Shown here in pieces: positions 43,648 to 53,230 of a DNA stretch of 64,000 nt; the first letter of the stretch is position 1; each line of letters opens with the position of its first letter. Location of the stretch: assembly GCA_963921825.1 (NCBI GenBank), contig OY997596.1, forward strand, positions 62,322,754 through 62,386,753, in the 5' to 3' direction. The DNA is from Erodium maritimum (Eukaryota > Streptophyta > Magnoliopsida > Geraniales > Geraniaceae). The notes under the pieces were generated by a model that worked only from the letters and a program-made list of their open reading frames with translations, had not been told where the DNA came from and ran no database searches. The translations under genes and the position numbers were made by a program.

Positions 43648-46603
43648 ATATTTTTTGCCACTTTTTTTCGATTCTGACATACTATACTATGCCGAAAACG
43701 GTGAAAAACTTTAAAACCTATTTTCACTGACCTAAACGCACACGGAATTTCAAAAAACTAGTTGGTATGTGTAGATATGATCATTATTGTTCTCCCTACA
43801 TGATTTAACATGATAGTAATTTTTGCCACTTTTTTACCGATTCTGACATACTATAGTATGCCGAAAATGGTGAAAAACCAAAAAATCTATTATTTATTGA
43901 CATAAACGAACTCGGAATTGCCAAAAATTAGTGGGTATCCGCAGATATGCATATTGATGTTCTCCCTATATGTTTTAACCTGATAATATTTTTTGCCACT
44001 TTTTTTCGATTCTGACATACTATACTATGCCGAAAACGGTGAAAAACTTAAAAATCTATTTTCACTGACCTAAACGCACACGGAATTTCAAAAAAATAGT
44101 TGGTATGCGTAGATATGATCATTATTATTCTCCCTACATGATTTAACATGATAGTAATTTTTGACACTTTTTGACCGATTCTGACATACTATAGTATGCC
44201 GAAAACGGTGAAAAACTTAAAATCTATTATTTATTGACATAAACGAACTCGGAATTGCCAAATATTAGTGGGTATCCGTAGATATGCATATTGATGTTCT
44301 CCCTACATGTTTTAACCTGATAATAATTTTTTCACTTTTTTTCGATTATGACATACTATAGTTTGCCGAAAACGGTGAAAAACCGAAAAATCTATTATTT
44401 ATTGGCATAAACGAACTCGGAAGTGCCAAAAATTAGTGGGTATCCGTAGATATACATATTGATGTTCTCCCTACATGTTTTAACTTGATAATAATTTTTT
44501 CCACTTTTTTTCGATTCTGACATACTATATTTTGTCGAAAACGGTGAAAAACTGAAAAAACTATTATTTATTGACATAAACGAACTCGGAATTGCCAAAA
44601 ACTAGTGGGTATCCGTAGATTTTCATATTGATGTTCTCCCTACATGTTTTAACCTGATAATATTTTTTGCCACTTTTTTTCGATTCTGACATACTATACT
44701 ATGCGGAAAACGGTGAAAGACCGAAAAATCTGTTTTCACTGACCTAAACGCACACGGAATTTCAAAAAATTAGTTGGTATGCGTAGATATGATCATTATT
44801 GTTCTCCCTAGATGATTTAACATGATAGTAACTTTTTCCACTTTATTACCGATTCTGAGATAATATAGTATGCCGAAAACGGTGAAAAACCTAAAAATCT
44901 ATTATTTATTGACATAAACGAACTCGGAATTACCAAAAATTAGTGGGTATCCGTAGATATGCATATTGATGTTCTCCCTACATGTTTTAACCTGATAATA
45001 ATTTTTTTCTACTTTTTTTCGATTTTGACTTACTATAGTTTGCCGAAAACGGTGAAAAACCGAAAAATCTATTATTTATTGACATAAACGAACTCGGAAT
45101 TGCCAATAATTAGTGGGTATCCGTAGATATACATATTGATGTTCTCCCTACATGTTTTAACCTGATAATATTTTTTGCCACTTTTTTTCGATTCTGACAT
45201 ACTATACTATCTATGCAGAAAACGGTGAAAAACTTTAAAACCTATTTTCACTGACCTAAACGCACACGGAATTTCAAAAAAATAGTTGGTATGCGTAGAT
45301 ATGATCATTATTGTTCTCCCTACATGATTTAACGTGATAGAAATTTTTGCCACTTTTTTACCGATTCTGACATACTATGCCGAAAACGGTGAAAAACCGA
45401 AAAATCTATTATTTATTGACATAAACGAACTCGGAATTGCCAAAAATTAGTGGGTATCCGTATATATGCATATTTATGTTCTCCCTACATGTTTTAACTT
45501 GATAATAAATTTTTCCACTTTTTTTCGATTATGACATACTATAGTTTGCCGAAAACGGTGAAAACCCGAAAAATCTATTATTTATTGACATAAACGAACT
45601 CGGAATTGCCAAAAATTAGTGGGTATCCGTAGATATGCATATTGATTTTCTCCCTACATGTTTTAACCTGATAATAATTTTTTCCGCTTTTTTTCGATTC
45701 TGACATACTATAGTTTGCTGAAAACGGTGAAAATCCGAAAAATCTATTATTTATTGACATAAACGAACTCGGAATTGCCAAAAATTAGTGGGTATCCGTA
45801 GATATGCATATTGATGTTCTCCCTACATGTTTTAACCTGATAATATTTTTTGCCCCTTTTTTTCGATTCTGACATACTATACTATGCCGAAAACGGTGAA
45901 AAACCGAAAAATCTATTATTTATTGACATAAACGAACTCGGAATTGCCAAAAATTAGTGGTTGTCCGTAGATATGCATATTGATGTTCTCCCTACATGTT
46001 TTAACCTGATAATATATTTTTCCATTTTTTTCCGATTCTGACATACTATACTATGCCGAAAACGGTTAAAAACTGAAAAATCTATTTTCACTGACCTAAA
46101 CGCACACGGAATTTCAAAAAAATAGTTGGTATGCGTAGATATGATCATTATTGTTCTCCCTACATGATTTAACGTGATAGAAATTTTTGCCACTTTTTTA
46201 CCGATTCTGACATACTATGCCGAAAACGGTGAAAAACCGAAAAATCTATTATTTATTGACCTAAACAAACTCGGAATTGTCAAAAATTAGTGGGTATCCG
46301 TAGATATGCATATTGATGTTTTCCCTACATGTTTTAACCTGATAATAATTTTTTTCACTTTTTTTCGATTGTGACATATTATAGTTTGCCGAAAACGGTG
46401 AAAAACCGAAAAATCTATTATTTATTGACATAAAAGAACTCGGAATTGCCAAAAATTAATGGGTATCCGTAGATATGCATATTGATGTTCTCCCTACATG
46501 TTTTAACCTGATAATATTTTTTACCACTTTTTTTCGTTTCTGACATACTATATTATGCCGAAAACGGTGAAAGACCGAAAAATCTATTTTCACTGACCTA
46601 AAC
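43648..46603. repeat. Satellite block 7, right end of array
   Basis: About 17 monomers of types A and B. The array stops abruptly after CACTGACCTAAAC at 46603, within a B monomer, and unique sequence follows. Monomers stay well conserved up to the edge, unlike the left edge. Confidence 0.9.
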
Positions 46604-46943
46604 CAAAGTTGTATAGGTAGAGTAGTTATATGTAATACTCATACGCTAGAGTAGCAATATGAAATCCGTGAATAGATTATAGTCAAACGTAATCATCCCA
46701 AAAAAACGAATCAATTTATTTTTCGACCCAACGAATTCGGATTGACCTCAATCATCATTAGAGATAATAAACAATACATTACTAATAGAAGATTTAGTAC
46801 AACCAAATGACTCTTGGCAATGCAAATCGATGCATCCGTATTACAACACTCAAATTGGAAAATAACACAAACAACAGTACAATACAATAGAAGAATCCAA
46901 TGGAACTAAAAGGTTTTAGAGACACATGAAGAATTGGGCACAC
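46604..46943. other. Unique spacer between satellite and proline-rich gene
   Basis: 340 bp of unique, AT-rich DNA, probably including the 3' UTR of the minus-strand gene that ends at 46944. Confidence 0.6.
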
Positions 46944-47300
46944 TCAAGGGCTGGTTTTGGAAGGAGGTGGAGTGAGGAAAGGAATTAAAGGCATGTTTGG
47001 CATAGGAGGCAAAGCAAGCTTAGGCATGGTTGGTAATGGACCTGGCTTAGGCAGAGAAGGCTGAGGCATGGTTGGTAATGGACTTGGCTTGGGCAGAGAA
47101 GGCTGAGGCATGGTTGGTAATGGACTTGGCTTGGGCATAGAAGGCTGAGGCATGGTTGGTAATGGACCTGGCTTGGGCATGGGTAGGATTGTAGGCAATG
47201 GGGGAAGTTGCTGGAGATGTCGAGCCCCGAACGTGAAGCTCGAGCTCAGAGCAATGCAAAGGATTACGATGAGTGCGTTGTAGGAGGAGGAGGAAGCCAT
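46944..47300 (-). CDS. Small secreted proline-rich protein
   Basis: The frame can be read from 47369, but the likely start is the ATG at 47298-47300 because it opens a typical signal peptide, MASSSSYNALIVILCIALSS (cleavage probably near residue 25, before RHLQQ). The product is 118 residues. The mature part is Pro/Met/Leu-rich with a 14-residue repeat PLPTMPQPS(M/L)PKP(S/G) present about three times (42-bp DNA units), followed by a Pro-rich tail. No Cys in the mature part. This composition fits a structural or signalling cell-wall protein of the PRP/PELPK kind. It lies head-to-head with the PELPK-like gene at 48275; the two may descend from one ancestral repeat protein. Exact function unknown. 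Confidence 0.8.
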   Translation of the reverse strand: MASSSSYNALIVILCIALSSSFTFGARHLQQLPPLPTILPMPKPGPLPTMPQPSMPKPSPLPTMPQPSLPKPSPLPTMPQPSLPKPGPLPTMPKLALPPMPNMPLIPFLTPPPSKTSP

Positions 47301-47340
47301 GTTTGAAGATCTGATGAGAAAATACAAACATGGTGCTGGG

Positions 47341-47348
47341 TTTATATA
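47341..47348 (-). promoter_or_regulatory. TATA box of proline-rich gene
   Basis: Minus-strand TATATAAA lies about 45 bp upstream of the chosen ATG, which supports that start over the upstream in-frame one at 47369. Confidence 0.65.
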
Positions 47349-48174
47349 GATGATAAGCCACTGATACATTGTGTAAAGTTAGTTGAGTGGTTCAACTTTC
47401 TTGTTGTTTGTTCAACTTTCCTTTCTTCCATACTGTTTCTAAGGGTGGACAATGCTATAATCGAATCCAATAAAAATATAATTTCAATATTTTGATTATT
47501 CTATATATAAGGCCATTTTGATTGATATCAAAAATTAGATTTGATTTTAATCCGTTTCAAGAAAAATATTTGATTTTAATCATTACAGTTAGATAGTAAA
47601 ATTAATCAATAAAAATAAAAATATTCTTCTAAAAAAAAAATATTTTTCTCAATTTTTTTTTATTAATCATGGGATGAGAAATGGAGTACTCTTTTTTCTT
47701 GAAACAGCTTGAACATGTTAACTATAGTTTAATAAACTCCAAATATACTGTGTTTTCTTACCAAACTAATAGAATCCCTTCTATATCAGACACAATAACT
47801 GTAATTATTTTGTGTAATGTGTTTTTGTAAACAAATATAATATTGCATAAAATGAATGAAAATATTATATATTAATTAATCATGAAATAAAGTCAATCAA
47901 TTTGGCTGACAATGAATGGATTCCAACAAAGTTAGTGAAACATAAAAAAAATTGATTATGTTAAGATGTTTTGATGGTAGATAATTTAATTAGATTAAAC
48001 AGACATCTAATAATCAAATGTCCACACGTACCTGTTCCAGTACCCTGGTTGTTTATCAGTTTTTTGAATTTTTTTCTCCAAATACTCTACAGGTGAACAA
48101 TATTTGGACTAAAGCTTGGAATTAAGGTGGCAATTATGCAGATGAAGAGTTGAACAACCAGTTTTCCCTCTGCC
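47349..48174. other. Divergent intergenic promoter region
   Basis: About 825 bp between the two head-to-head proline-rich genes, AT-rich, no ORF of note. It should carry both promoters. Confidence 0.6.
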
Positions 48175-48175
48175 C

Positions 48176-48182
48176 TATATAA
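48176..48182 (+). promoter_or_regulatory. TATA box of PELPK-like gene
   Basis: TATATAA lies about 93 bp upstream of the ATG at 48275. The leader is rich in CAACAA, common in plant 5' UTRs. Confidence 0.65.
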
Positions 48183-48274
48183 CCTATGCTCAGCATGTAA
48201 ATTAATCACACAGCAACAACAATACAACATTGATCTTTATCAGCAACCATTTCTATCCTCAAAACACACCAGCC

Positions 48275-49291
48275 ATGGCCTTCCACAGCCTGCCATCCCT
48301 CTTGCTAGCATTTCTCTTAGTCACCATGACTGTGGAAGGATCCCGACGTCTCCTAGATGTGAAGTTGCCGGAAATTCCCAAACCAGAAATACCCGAGCTT
48401 CCTAAGCCCAAGCTACCAGAGATGCCCGAGCTTCCTAAGCCCGAACTGCCAAAGGTACCCGAGCTTCCTAAGCCCGAATTGCCAAAGGTAACCGAGCTTC
48501 CCAAGCCTGAACTGCCAAAAGTAACTGAGCTTCCCAAGCCCGAGCTGCCAAAGGTAACCGAGCTTCCCAAGCCTGAGCTGCCAAAGGTACCCGAGCTTCC
48601 CAAGCCTGAGCTGCCAAAGGTACCCGAGCTTCCCAAGCCTGAGATGCATGAGATTCCTAAGCCCAAGCTACTAGAGATACCCGATCTTCCCAAGCCTAAG
48701 TTGGCAAAGGTACCTGAGCTTCCCAAGCCAGTACTGCCAGAGGTACCCGAGCTTCCTAAACCCAAACTACCAGATATACCCGAGCTTCCCAAGCCTGAGC
48801 TGCCAAAGGTACCCGAGCTTCCCAAGCCTGAGCTGCCAAAGGTACCCGAGCTTCCCAAGCCTGAGCTGCCAAAGGTACCCGAGCTTCCCAAGCCCGAGTT
48901 GCCAAAGGTACCCGAGCTTCCCAAGCCTGAGCTGCCAAAGGCACCCGAGCTTCCCAAGCCTGAGCTGCCAAAGGCACCCGAGCTTCCCAAGCCTGAGCTG
49001 CCAAAGGCATCTGAGCTTCCCAAGCCTGAGATTCCTAGACCCAAGTTGTTGGAGATACCCGAGCTTCCCATGCCTGAGTTGCCAAAGGTACCCGAGCTTC
49101 CCAAGCCGGTACTACCCGAGGTACCTGAGCTTCCCATGCCTGAGTTGCCAAAGGTACCCGAGGTACCTGAGCTTCCCAAGCCAGAGCTGCCACCGCTACC
49201 TAAGGTTGAATTGCCCAAACCAGAAATCCCATCCCTCCCACATCTACCCGAGGACCTGCCTAATCCCAAGGACACTCCCATTACTCCTTGA
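48275..49291 (+). CDS. PELPK-type secreted proline-rich cell-wall protein
   Basis: 338 residues from the ATG at 48275; upstream in-frame codons (from 48230) lack an ATG. A signal peptide spans about residues 1-22 (MAFHSLPSLLLAFLLVTMTV). The rest is almost wholly tandem 11-residue repeats of the type ELPKPELPKVP, 33-bp units, about two dozen copies with variants such as EIPKPKLLEIP and ELPMPELPKVP. It ends in a short non-repeat tail. This matches the PELPK1 family of Arabidopsis (Pro-Glu-Leu/Ile/Val-Pro-Lys repeats), secreted wall-associated proteins linked to seedling growth and defence. The repeats are homogenised at DNA level, so copy number probably varies between individuals. Divergent neighbour at 46944-47300 encodes a related secreted Pro-rich protein. 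Confidence 0.88.
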   Translation: MAFHSLPSLLLAFLLVTMTVEGSRRLLDVKLPEIPKPEIPELPKPKLPEMPELPKPELPKVPELPKPELPKVTELPKPELPKVTELPKPELPKVTELPKPELPKVPELPKPELPKVPELPKPEMHEIPKPKLLEIPDLPKPKLAKVPELPKPVLPEVPELPKPKLPDIPELPKPELPKVPELPKPELPKVPELPKPELPKVPELPKPELPKVPELPKPELPKAPELPKPELPKAPELPKPELPKASELPKPEIPRPKLLEIPELPMPELPKVPELPKPVLPEVPELPMPELPKVPEVPELPKPELPPLPKVELPKPEIPSLPHLPEDLPNPKDTPITP

Positions 49292-50153
49292 GCTCATCAT
49301 ATACTGCTAAATTACAGGAACTGCATGCTCTGCTTCATTTTGGGTTTATCCACTACCTTATGGTCCTGTGGCTTATTATTTATTCATGATGCCTTATGTT
49401 TGTGTTGTTTAAGTTGCTGCTATACATGTACCTATGTGCTTTGAGTCTGTAATTCATATATTATATATTACAATCATGCAGTTTTTATAGTCTTTCTCTG
49501 TTTATTTCCAGTTCAACAAGGATCACATTATTCACATGTACTAAGGTTCCTGCTCGAATCTATAGTCCTAAGTTGTCTCAATAAATCAACTGCATACCAC
49601 AACCAGCAGTTCCTCACAAAATCATTACATAGATAGCTGAACCGAATAGTCATGAACCTTAATCTGCAAAACCTATACATACGTACCTTCAGAATGTCGT
49701 TCCATAGCAGCTTGCCACCACATAATAGCGTTCTCCTCAAGAAGCTAAACTTGTTCAAATTATATATAATAGTCAACCGAACACGGTTATGCAAACAAAG
49801 TTCTTCTATCAATGCCAATATGCTACAATAAAAAATCGCATGCATTACATATTCCTAATAGCATGCAAACAAAGTTCTTCTATCAATGCCATAATAAAAA
49901 ATCGCATGCATTTCATATTCCTAATAGCTAAACATAGTTACGGTTAATCGACACCTCAAAGAACGAATTATTGCAAACAAATACAAAAGACGATATTTTT
50001 TCTGCCAAAAGGGAACCGAACCGATCGAGGGAATTCCAATTTCCAAGTAGCTCTACTCTACACCATTCTTATACTACAAGCATACAAAACAAGAGCAGCA
50101 GCTACAACCAAAATAAACAAAAAAGAAAAGGAGAGACCAAGTCTTACCCATGT
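49292..50153. other. 3' flanks of two convergent genes
   Basis: About 860 bp between the PELPK-like gene (plus) and the J-like protein gene (minus), which converge. The first about 200 bp are probably the PELPK 3' UTR. A short tandem duplication lies at 49789-49928. No gene recognised. Confidence 0.6.
49789..49928. repeat. Tandem duplication of about 70 bp
   Basis: Two adjacent copies (49789-49862, 74 bp; 49863-49928, 66 bp) share ATGCAAACAAAGTTCTTC, AAAAAATCGCATGCAT and CATATTCCTAATAGC. The second lacks about 8 bp. Confidence 0.9.
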
Positions 50154-51653
50154 CTAACTAGCCTTAACTTTGTCATCCCCCACAACATTAAGGATCGGTA
50201 AGCTACTGAGGAACTCATCGAGGCCTTCAAAGAACCCAATCCCTTCCATATTATCATCCTCCCCATTTTTCGGCCCATTCCCTTCGCTCCGACCCTGCTC
50301 CTCAACATCATTACTAAACTCCACATTCAAATCCAATTTCCCTAAGTCGTTGGCAGCCTTGGCGGATTGCTTCTTCTTCGCACTGCTTGCTATAGGATGC
50401 TTCAGAGGATCGGCACTTAAAGCGTGCACCACGACTAGCCCTCCCGGAGGAGGGCCACCCTTCTTCAGGGGGCGGGCTCGTCCCACGGGCCCTTTGCCCT
50501 TCCAATTGTTGGGTTTCTTCCTGAAGCTATTGTCATGCTTATCACCCTTCCAGTCATCGTCATTGGAGTCGTCACTTAGGACAGAGAGGTCTATAAGCCC
50601 GTCTGAGTCGTCATCGAGGTACTGCGGTGGCGGGGCGGTCGGGTCCTTTCTGGGTCTTCCAGGGCCCCTTTTGGGTTGGAGGGGGCAAGCGAACATGGCC
50701 GAAATGGGGCTCCAATTGGAGGCGGGTTTGGGATTTCCTGAAAACCCTAATGGGAAAAACCCCCAACTGCAAAAGGAGGCATTTTTACCGCCGCTGGTGA
50801 GCGGCGGCGGCGGTATCACCGCCGCGTGGAACGCCCTCCGGCAGTTCTGGCACCGCAGCGTGCACTCCTCGTACATCTTCGGGTACTCGTAGAGATGGTA
50901 GCAGTACGGACACGCCGTCCAGAAACTCGGCTCCTCCTCCGAGTTGGGTTCTGGAATCGGCCGCTTCTTCGCCTCGGTGAACCGATTTGACCGATTGGGT
51001 CGGGGATCGGGATCGGTATCGGAGATCTCCTCCGCCATCGACGGCGGTCCATCTTTAATCCGGGAGCTACGCCTCACCGGCGTCGTCGGCCATCGCTGAT
51101 TCCGCTTCGGGGTCTGTGGCTGTGGCTGTGGCGGCGGCGGCGGCGGCCACACCTGATTCGGCGTCTCTGGTTGCCGCTGCTGATTCGGCGTCAACGGTGG
51201 CTCCTGATCCGGCGGCTGACCCAGCTGACCTAGCGGGCCGAGTTGACTCAGCTGGAGCTCGTTGTCGTAAAGCATCTTGTTCGAGGGGTCGGAGAGAACC
51301 GACCACGCCTCGCAGACGAGCTTCAGGGCCTGATCGGCGAAGGCGAGCCGGTTCCGGACCGGGTTCAGAAGCAGTGTCAGTTTCCGGTACTGAGCCGCGA
51401 TTAGGTCGGAATCGTGAGTGAACCGGGCCAGCTGGAGGACGGAGTACCAGTCCGGGTGGTTATTGACCAGCGAATCGCCGGCGAGGAGCGTGTCTGACAC
51501 GGCGAGGACCTGGCTGGAACCCTCGTATCTCGGGTCGGACTCTCGGGCGCGGACCGCGAACGTCCGGGCACCGTGAAGGTCACGCGCCGACAGAAGCTTC
51601 GCCGCTATAGTCAGCCACCGCTCCGCCTCAGCCTCTCCGCCGCCACCCTCCAT
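50154..51653 (-). CDS. J-like protein with zinc ribbon and AT-hook
   Basis: Intronless, 499 residues, ATG at 51651-51653. The N-terminus (about 8-60) is the helical LTIAAKLLSARDLHGARTFA region found before the J domain in a plant DnaJ subfamily. The J-like domain spans about 67-131 (DWYSVLQLA, AAQYRKLTLLLNPVRN, AWSVLSD). At the place of the Hsp70-activating HPD tripeptide it reads NPV (97-99), so it probably cannot stimulate Hsp70 ATPase. Then come a Pro/Gln-rich linker, a zinc ribbon with Cys 248, 251, 268 and 271 (TACPYCYHLYEYP, LRCQNCRRAF), an AT-hook RGPGRPRK (about 329-336), acidic stretches, and LDLNV (440-444), an EAR-like motif. The layout suggests a nuclear chromatin-associated protein. 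Related plant genes are annotated as DnaJ heat-shock N-terminal domain proteins. Specific function unknown. Confidence 0.88.
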   Translation of the reverse strand: MEGGGGEAEAERWLTIAAKLLSARDLHGARTFAVRARESDPRYEGSSQVLAVSDTLLAGDSLVNNHPDWYSVLQLARFTHDSDLIAAQYRKLTLLLNPVRNRLAFADQALKLVCEAWSVLSDPSNKMLYDNELQLSQLGPLGQLGQPPDQEPPLTPNQQRQPETPNQVWPPPPPPQPQPQTPKRNQRWPTTPVRRSSRIKDGPPSMAEEISDTDPDPRPNRSNRFTEAKKRPIPEPNSEEEPSFWTACPYCYHLYEYPKMYEECTLRCQNCRRAFHAAVIPPPPLTSGGKNASFCSWGFFPLGFSGNPKPASNWSPISAMFACPLQPKRGPGRPRKDPTAPPPQYLDDDSDGLIDLSVLSDDSNDDDWKGDKHDNSFRKKPNNWKGKGPVGRARPLKKGGPPPGGLVVVHALSADPLKHPIASSAKKKQSAKAANDLGKLDLNVEFSNDVEEQGRSEGNGPKNGEDDNMEGIGFFEGLDEFLSSLPILNVVGDDKVKAS

Positions 51654-52300
51654 TTCTGGTTCGTCGCGGCTTACTTTCTCTCTCTAGAAAATATAAAACC
51701 TCTCTCTACCACTCCTTTACCGCCTCCACAACCGAAGAGAGAGGAAAAGGCGTGGGCTTTTTTCGGTGGACGGAGAAGGACCTGGTGTTCCCGAAAAATT
51801 ACATGCGCTATCGCCTGGTGGTGTACTAATATTACCAACTTATCGAGGGCAATACGGTCATTTAACAGGACGTGCTCTCTCCCGCAGTTCCACTGAAGGA
51901 CTGAACTGATTTGCAGACAGTTTCTGTAGCATAAAAAGTGATTGAGATGAGTTCTCTCGTGAATGGAATGACGGAAATAGGACTGAGTTTTTGAACCAAT
52001 TACAGAAATGACACTGCAGCTGCCCTAAGTTACTTGTGAATCTGTGGGGGTAATTCGGTAAAACTGGGATTAGATATATGTTTTACTAGATCTCGTTGCT
52101 CACATCATGTATGTGGTTTTTTATTATTATTATTATTCAAAGAAATATGTGATAATTTGCCCAGGCACGTTTTTTTGTGTGTCAATGTGTAACATGAGGT
52201 TTCGATACTTTTTTTAATGAATAAATACATATTATTTTATTTAAATGTCAGCAGTAGGACTCATATGAAATGGTTTCGGTACAAACCTTTCTTGTCGTTC
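51654..52300. other. Upstream region of J-like protein gene
   Basis: About 650 bp. A CT-rich leader (AGAGAGAGA on the minus strand near 51680-51690) precedes the start codon. A short ATT trinucleotide run lies near 52120-52137. An A tract on the minus strand near 52210-52216 may be the tail of the LINE copy beside it. Confidence 0.55.
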
Positions 52301-53230
52301 CTAAACATGGGAGAAACAGGTCGTCCTGACAAACCAATGAGATGTTTTCTTCGATGTTCGTTTTACGAAATAGAGTTGCACATCCTCGAGTTCAGATAAT
52401 ATGGAAATACAATCGCCAGCGATTATCAGTGTAGGAGAAGTAGATCTTCTCTTGTTGTTGATCATATCCACTACGACCTTACCATCACTCTGGATGATGG
52501 CTTTCTGTTTGTGGCTTCTGGATAACTCATTGTAACACACCCCTATAGCATAAGCTTCCACCAATATCGGATATTAGGGACCTCGGTTGGAGGAGGATCT
52601 TGTCTTCATGATCCGGTATGTATCGTCTCTACAGACCCAACATGTACCTGGTTGTCCAGTTGCTGCGAATAAAGCTCTGTCCGTATTAATAGCCCAATAC
52701 CCTTAAGGAGGGTAGGGCCATCTGGTTTCTGCTCCATGGACCGTTAGATTGGGAGTAGAGTTCCCAAACCTCTGTCGAGCTTTCGCTTTCAACCATCCTG
52801 CATTCTGACATGAGGAAGAATATTGGGTTGATTCTGCTACCGGAGTAATGTCATCCTACACCTTCCAATTTATGGCCTTCCAAATTTCCCACAGTAGGAA
52901 ACCTATCTCACCCCTTTTATCTGATGGGTTTATGGCTAACATGGCTCGCAACCATTTAGTAAAGTCTCCCACTTTGTTGCGGAGAGGCAAACCACTCCTT
53001 CTCCAGCAAGTTGCCACCATCAGACATGTGATCAACATGTGCATTTCTAATTCCTCTCCTCTTTGGCAGATAGGACATGACGCCACCATGTCTACTCTTT
53101 TGGTCCGAAGTCTAATTGCCATTTGAAGGCACCCCGCACAAGTTTGCCACAAAAAATTTCGGACTTTTAGGAGGACATCAAGGCCCCAAATAGACGTCCA
53201 AATGTCAGAGGAAGTGGTGGGAGTGGATGC
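52301..53230 (-). pseudogene. LINE polyprotein fragment: zf-RVT and RNase H, decayed
   Basis: On the minus strand one frame carries SSDIWTSIWGLDVLLKVRNF then LWQTCAGCL, CPICQRGEELEMHMLITC (zinc-binding zf-RVT region, about 53230-52856). After a stop (near 52856) the same frame gives WAINTDRALFAATGQ, VCRDD, then after another stop LVEAYAIG, IIQSDGKVVVDM and VKRTSKKTSHWF (RNase H, about 52680-52301). The invariant DGA is changed to DRA and there are at least three in-frame stops but no obvious frameshift. It is a close paralogue of the RNase H fragment at 2-493. The reverse transcriptase part is absent, so the copy is 5'-truncated. Confidence 0.85.

Larger units (their letters stand above)
9961..46603. 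repeat. Satellite array of about 170-bp monomers, 36.6 kb with insertions
   Basis: All monomers run in one direction and share a core CCGAAAACGGTGAAAAACCG, then a variable box, then TTCTCCCTACATG, then a T-rich stretch ending CGATTCTGACATACTATA. Spacing between successive cores is 169-172 bp. Main monomer types are A (TTATTGACATAAACGAACTC, then GTGGGTATCCGTAGATATGC), B (TTTTCACTGACCTAAACGCAC, then TATGATCATTATTG, ACATGATTTAACATG), B' (like B but GAATATTCTTG, CTTTAACCTGATGG) and C (CTGACTTAAACGAACTCGTAATTG, GTTTGAACCTCATAA). About 21.7 kb, or about 127 monomers, remain after subtracting six insertions. No monomer is inverted. The monomer length is in the range typical of centromeric satellites, but centromere function cannot be judged from sequence. 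Confidence 0.97.

Noticed and set aside
9961..46603. Many minus-strand ORFs of 60-155 codons with repeated SSFMSINNRFFGFSPFSAYY-like peptides
   Set aside because: They are translations of the tandem satellite. The same peptides recur every 170 or 340 bp with stops and frameshifts between, and no start, promoter or splice logic.
9961..46603. CRISPR-like array
   Set aside because: Repeats are about 170 bp and contiguous with no unique spacers, in a plant genome.
9961..46603. CENP-B box in the satellite
   Set aside because: I looked for a TTCG....A..CGGG pattern around CCGAAAACGG and the junction and saw none in the common monomer types.
48259..49281. 340-codon antisense ORF rich in Gly/Ser opposite the PELPK-like gene
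   Set aside because: It arises because the 33-bp repeat has no stop in this frame; it repeats SGLGSSGTFG mechanically. The sense frame has a signal peptide and a TATA box.
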